From the NCBI GenBank assembly GCA_963931865.1, contig OZ007510.1:13540471-13604470 (forward strand): a stretch of 64,000 nucleotides of DNA, given 5' to 3'. The stretch's first letter is position 1. The number at the start of each line of letters is the position of its first letter. The DNA is from Axinella damicornis. Its lineage: Eukaryota; Porifera; Demospongiae; Axinellida; Axinellidae. The notes beneath the pieces were generated by a model, which saw only the letters and a program-made list of their open reading frames with translations, was not told the origin of the DNA and did not search any database. Position numbers and translations under genes: made by a program. Shown here piece by piece: positions 60,817-64,000 of this stretch.

Positions 60817-62174
60817 CTAGGGGCAAAAAATTTTTCCCCAAAAATTCTAGGAGATTTAGTGATGGCCTGTCACATTCCATGCACCTCATGAAAAACCTAA
60901 GAAACAAGAGGAAATGCCATTAACCAGCCTCAGTCCCATCCCATTTATTAAAAAATGTAGAATTTAGGGATGGGATGGGACTGAGGCTGGTTAATGGCAT
61001 TTCCTCTTGTTTCTTAGGTTTTTCATGAGGTGCATGGAATGTGACAGGCCATCACTAAATCTCCTAGAATTTTTGGGGAAAAATTTTTTGCCCCTAGTTT
61101 GTGCACTTTTTTTGAGCGCATGAAATGCGTAGCTTATTAGTCATGGTATGTGCAACATCACCATAAGGGTACAGGCATTGGGTACAGGGGTACTGGATGT
61201 AGCTATGCCCTGATGTCAGATTTTAAGGTGTTGTTACATGTACCTAATCACAATGTCAGTACGTAGCTATGTATCCACAGAGGAGGACGCTCAGTGCCGC
61301 CTGATGTTGGCAAGTATACCATGGTTTGTCAAAACATTGGTCCGGCAGTTGCTGGGTCTGCGGACCTGTTCCGCCGCCCCTGATCAGATCAGAGAGCTTG
61401 ATGGCAGTCATAATTATAGGTCACGTACATGCAATGGCTCCATATAATAGTTTAAAACTCCACAGTTCAGGTCAGTATTGGTACAAGTACAAAGTCTTGT
61501 TCTGCACTGTAGCTACGTCATGAAAAAGAAAGCCACGCCCCCATGATGGCACAGCCACGATAGATCTTGACAAGAACAGGTTGGTAGAAATTCCTCTCAG
61601 CGGTAGTGAGCCACCAGATGACGGATTGACAAGGATTCAGTAAGTGTCTCAACGCAGCTATCACAAGCAAAAAGAACACAACATGCACTTGCATGTGAAA
61701 TGCGCATGCGCAATTGGCCGAACGCGTGACCTCTGGCTGCCTCAAAATGGCGTCGTGCTACAATTTCGTCGAATGGCAGCTAACCAAAACTGCTGTTCTT
61801 GCCAGTTTGCAGACATACGGACGCAAAGACTCTACTGCGGAGAAAGCGGTGTTGTTCTGTGCTTAAATCAGTTCAAGGACTCCTTCCGTTGGTGAGCTAT
61901 GCTTGACTATGAGAAAGAAGAAGAAGAAGAAGAAGAAGAAAGAAGAAAGAAGATGACGAAATCGGAATTTTACAGCGACTTGTCTCTCGACTCCCGCGTA
62001 CTCTCAGGTACGTTTAAGAGTGTTTTTGTGAACTGCTAGGCAGTGTCATTCTGTCTTTACGCTTGGTTTGGGCCTTTGTAGCTTCTTTTGCCGTTTTCCT
62101 GCTAGTGCATCAGTATGGTAAATTCGAAAATTCCTTGGCCATCCCTAAATAGAGAACGCTATCGCGTTCTCTGA
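60817..62174. mobile_element. 1358-bp insertion in WDR90 intron (U7)
   Basis: Same insertion at the same site as in U3 and with the same length. The foldback is at 60817-61097 and the NRF-1 palindrome at 61701-61712. Shared by descent with U3. Confidence 0.85.
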
Positions 62175-62429
62175 TAGCAGTACAGAGTTCTCAGGGCATT
62201 GGACTTCGTCACAAAATATTCCTGTCAGAAAAATTTTTGGAGAAAGAGTGTAAACTGCTCACTGTAGAACTGTTGCATAGTGCTAATTTTACCCCGCGGA
62301 TACCTGATATCATAATACGCCACTGTAGCAAAATGTGTACTTGAATCGAATATTATCTTGTCTCTTGCAGAGCGTGCTGTGAAGATCATGGACTAGGATG
62401 AAGGCTCATTCCAGGACTATTCTGGCCAC

Positions 62430-62574
62430 TAGCCTCATCCCAAGTCCTACCCCGTTCTTTCTGTTCTTCGGTTTGCTTTGACAATAATACACGGATGCAG
62501 AAGAGCGCACCGCTCTTCCACATCTGTCAACGCAAACAAAGGAACAGAAAAAACGTGGTAGGCCTGGGAATGAG
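62430..62574. mobile_element. Inverted-repeat MITE in WDR90 last exon (U7)
   Basis: Same insertion as in U3, with the type A right flank. Confidence 0.8.
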
Positions 62575-62773
62575 ACCATGACAGAATGAAAGGTGTAATC
62601 TTTTCCCCCTTTGGAAAGTTTCTTGTATCCACCCGTAGCTCCACTCTACATGTATGGGACGTTGTAGTCTGATGATATCTTTTTGTGTACTTGCACTGTT
62701 GAATATGAGAGGCGCGGCTCGTTATTAAAAGTTAATAGCACATGATCCTTCCGGATTCCTTACCTGCGATACT

Positions 62774-64000
62774 ATGTCGGTATCCTCCGTGCAGCACGTC
62801 AACTCGGGAGGATCTACATATTATGATCTAGGAGATGGCTTCACTGGTTCTTCGGAGATCGGAGCTAACAGGCTTGCAACCTGTCTTCTTCAGGTTTGTT
62901 GTTTATGGTTCAGTACAATTTTAAATAATTCGTCCAGGGAAATAAATAATTATCCTGAGTTGCTGCAGCTAGCTGCGGCCATTATTATTTTACTGTCTCC
63001 AAATAAAGTTCACCCTAGCGTGGTAATCAACTGCCCATTTCTGAATAGCATACTCCGAAATGCGAGAGTATCAATCACCTGGTGCACTTCTTTGCTGATT
63101 TCCTCTCCAGTGCTGGGCATCAGCTGCAACAGTTACAGCATCCTGTCCCCCACTTGGCACTAGAGAATGCTCCGACCGCAAAAAAGCCACCAGAAGATGT
63201 CAGGGTAGGTACCACGACTACTATAGCTAGTCTTGATTCCAGACCCAAACAACCGCAGCACGAATTGTTGTCGTTTGGGTCTAGACCGACGCTAACTAAA
63301 AGCTTTCATTGTACAACTCCCTCTCATATGTGTAGGTTAGTCAACTTAGCAATGGCATCGCTGGAGAACTATCTCACCACTCCAACGTGTCTGTGTTTGT
63401 GAGGGCAGGCAGCCGGTATGAGACCTAAAACCAGAGAGGACTGACACACCTCAGAAACTGTGCCTTCCTGGTGCGTGCGTCTCGGGTATTGAAACTTCAC
63501 AAACTACCTCCTCTGTTTCAAAGATAGAGGATAGAGTATCTACTTCCATTATGTACTGCTTTTGAAGGAGGTGGATGACATTGGAAGCTCATTGACGTAA
63601 GCTGTTCAGTTAGACGTTCAGGGTATTTATACTGACTTTGTGATGTTCTTGTTTTGTATAGTGCAACTACAACCCGTGAACACCTAATCTACTCATCTGA
63701 GTTCCTGAGGCAACCTGTAAGCCTTTTCAGTGAATGGACCCTTTCTTTCGCAGTTTTATAATTAGTTATAACCCCCTTCCTCCTCCTTCCCTCCATCCTA
63801 CTGAGCATTCATACCATTCCTTCCTGCAGTGGACTTGTAGTAGACACTCTTGGGACAGTCGTCAGCTCACCACTGTTCCAACCCTGGGAGGTATGCCAGA
63901 GTACATTGGACATATGTGTTAGCTGAGACTCATACTGCGGACATGTCGAGCTCTAGTCTGAGTATACCGGAAATACTGGACCCAGTGTGGGGTTCAGTAC
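62774..64000 (+). pseudogene. UQCRC2: UQCRC2-like core protein fragment (U7, cut by window end)
   Basis: Type A start with a Ser to Ala change in the first exon (NRLATC). From about 63720 the intron and flank are type B-like. The last exon in view ends at 63890 (LFQPWE), and the NHSEL exon would lie beyond the window. Confidence 0.7.

Larger units (their letters stand above)
58248..62672 (+). pseudogene. WDR90: WDR90/POC16-like 3' end, decayed (U7)
   Basis: Type A copy, colinear with U3 at offset 40986, including the large insertion in the last intron (60817-62174). A few private point changes are visible, for example a cag in place of cgg in the palindrome near 59279. The lesion set is that of type A. 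Confidence 0.83.
57820..64000 (+). repeat. Tandem unit U7 (type A, cut by window end)
   Basis: Sister of U3 at a constant offset of 40986 bp through at least 5 kb, including the 1358-bp insertion. From about 63720 it carries type B variants (the ttataattagttataac tract and ggacatatgtgttag), a mosaic stretch. The unit runs off the window within the UQCRC2-like region. Confidence 0.9.

Noticed and set aside
1..64000. CRISPR array or bacterial operon
   Set aside because: The direct repeats are 8-12 kb units with introns. There are no short repeats with unique spacers and no bacterial gene organisation.

Overview
The window is eukaryotic, intron-rich DNA from an animal. It contains spliced fragments of two animal-type nuclear genes, with short introns carrying GT/AG borders and many short inverted-repeat elements. 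There is no bacterial operon structure and no long open reading frame. A compact invertebrate genome such as a sponge would fit, but that is a guess. The two recognisable genes are WDR90/POC16 (a centriolar WD40 protein) and a UQCRC2-type core protein of respiratory complex III (M16 peptidase fold).

The whole window is one direct tandem array. Seven copies of a 7.8-12.1 kb unit follow head to tail on the + strand: U1 1-7786, U2 7787-16833, U3 16834-28970, U4 28971-38028, U5 38029-47973, U6 47974-57819 and U7 57820 to the window end. Both window ends cut the array. Two unit types alternate: type A (U1, U3, U5, U7) and type B (U2, U4, U6). U6 matches U2 and U7 matches U3 at constant offsets (40187, rising to 40986 after one 799-bp insertion in U6). 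There is therefore also a four-unit higher-order period of about 40 kb.

Each unit carries, in order: (1) the 3' end of a WDR90-like gene in seven exon remnants, always with the same frameshift, in-frame TAG and mobile-element insertion; (2) a UQCRC2-like fragment with missing exons; (3) exons of an unidentified gene that seems to end in a short hydrophobic tail; (4) further exon-like fragments of unknown identity; (5) a junction made of a single arm of a foldback element. Lesions common to all copies imply that the founding segment had already decayed before it was amplified. I see no copy that could encode a full protein.

Later events mark single units. U1 has a 1641-bp deletion. U3 and U7 share a 1358-bp insertion containing a perfect foldback and a promoter-like cluster. 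U3 has a composite of two 504-bp TTAA-flanked elements around 336 bp, and U5 has a solo copy of the same element. U6 has a 797-bp element with terminal inverted repeats. U4 has a 22-bp templated insertion, and several units show patches exchanged between types A and B. Because sibling units provide empty sites, insertion ends and target duplications can be read directly. The biology here is segmental amplification and mobile-element dynamics, not a gene pathway.
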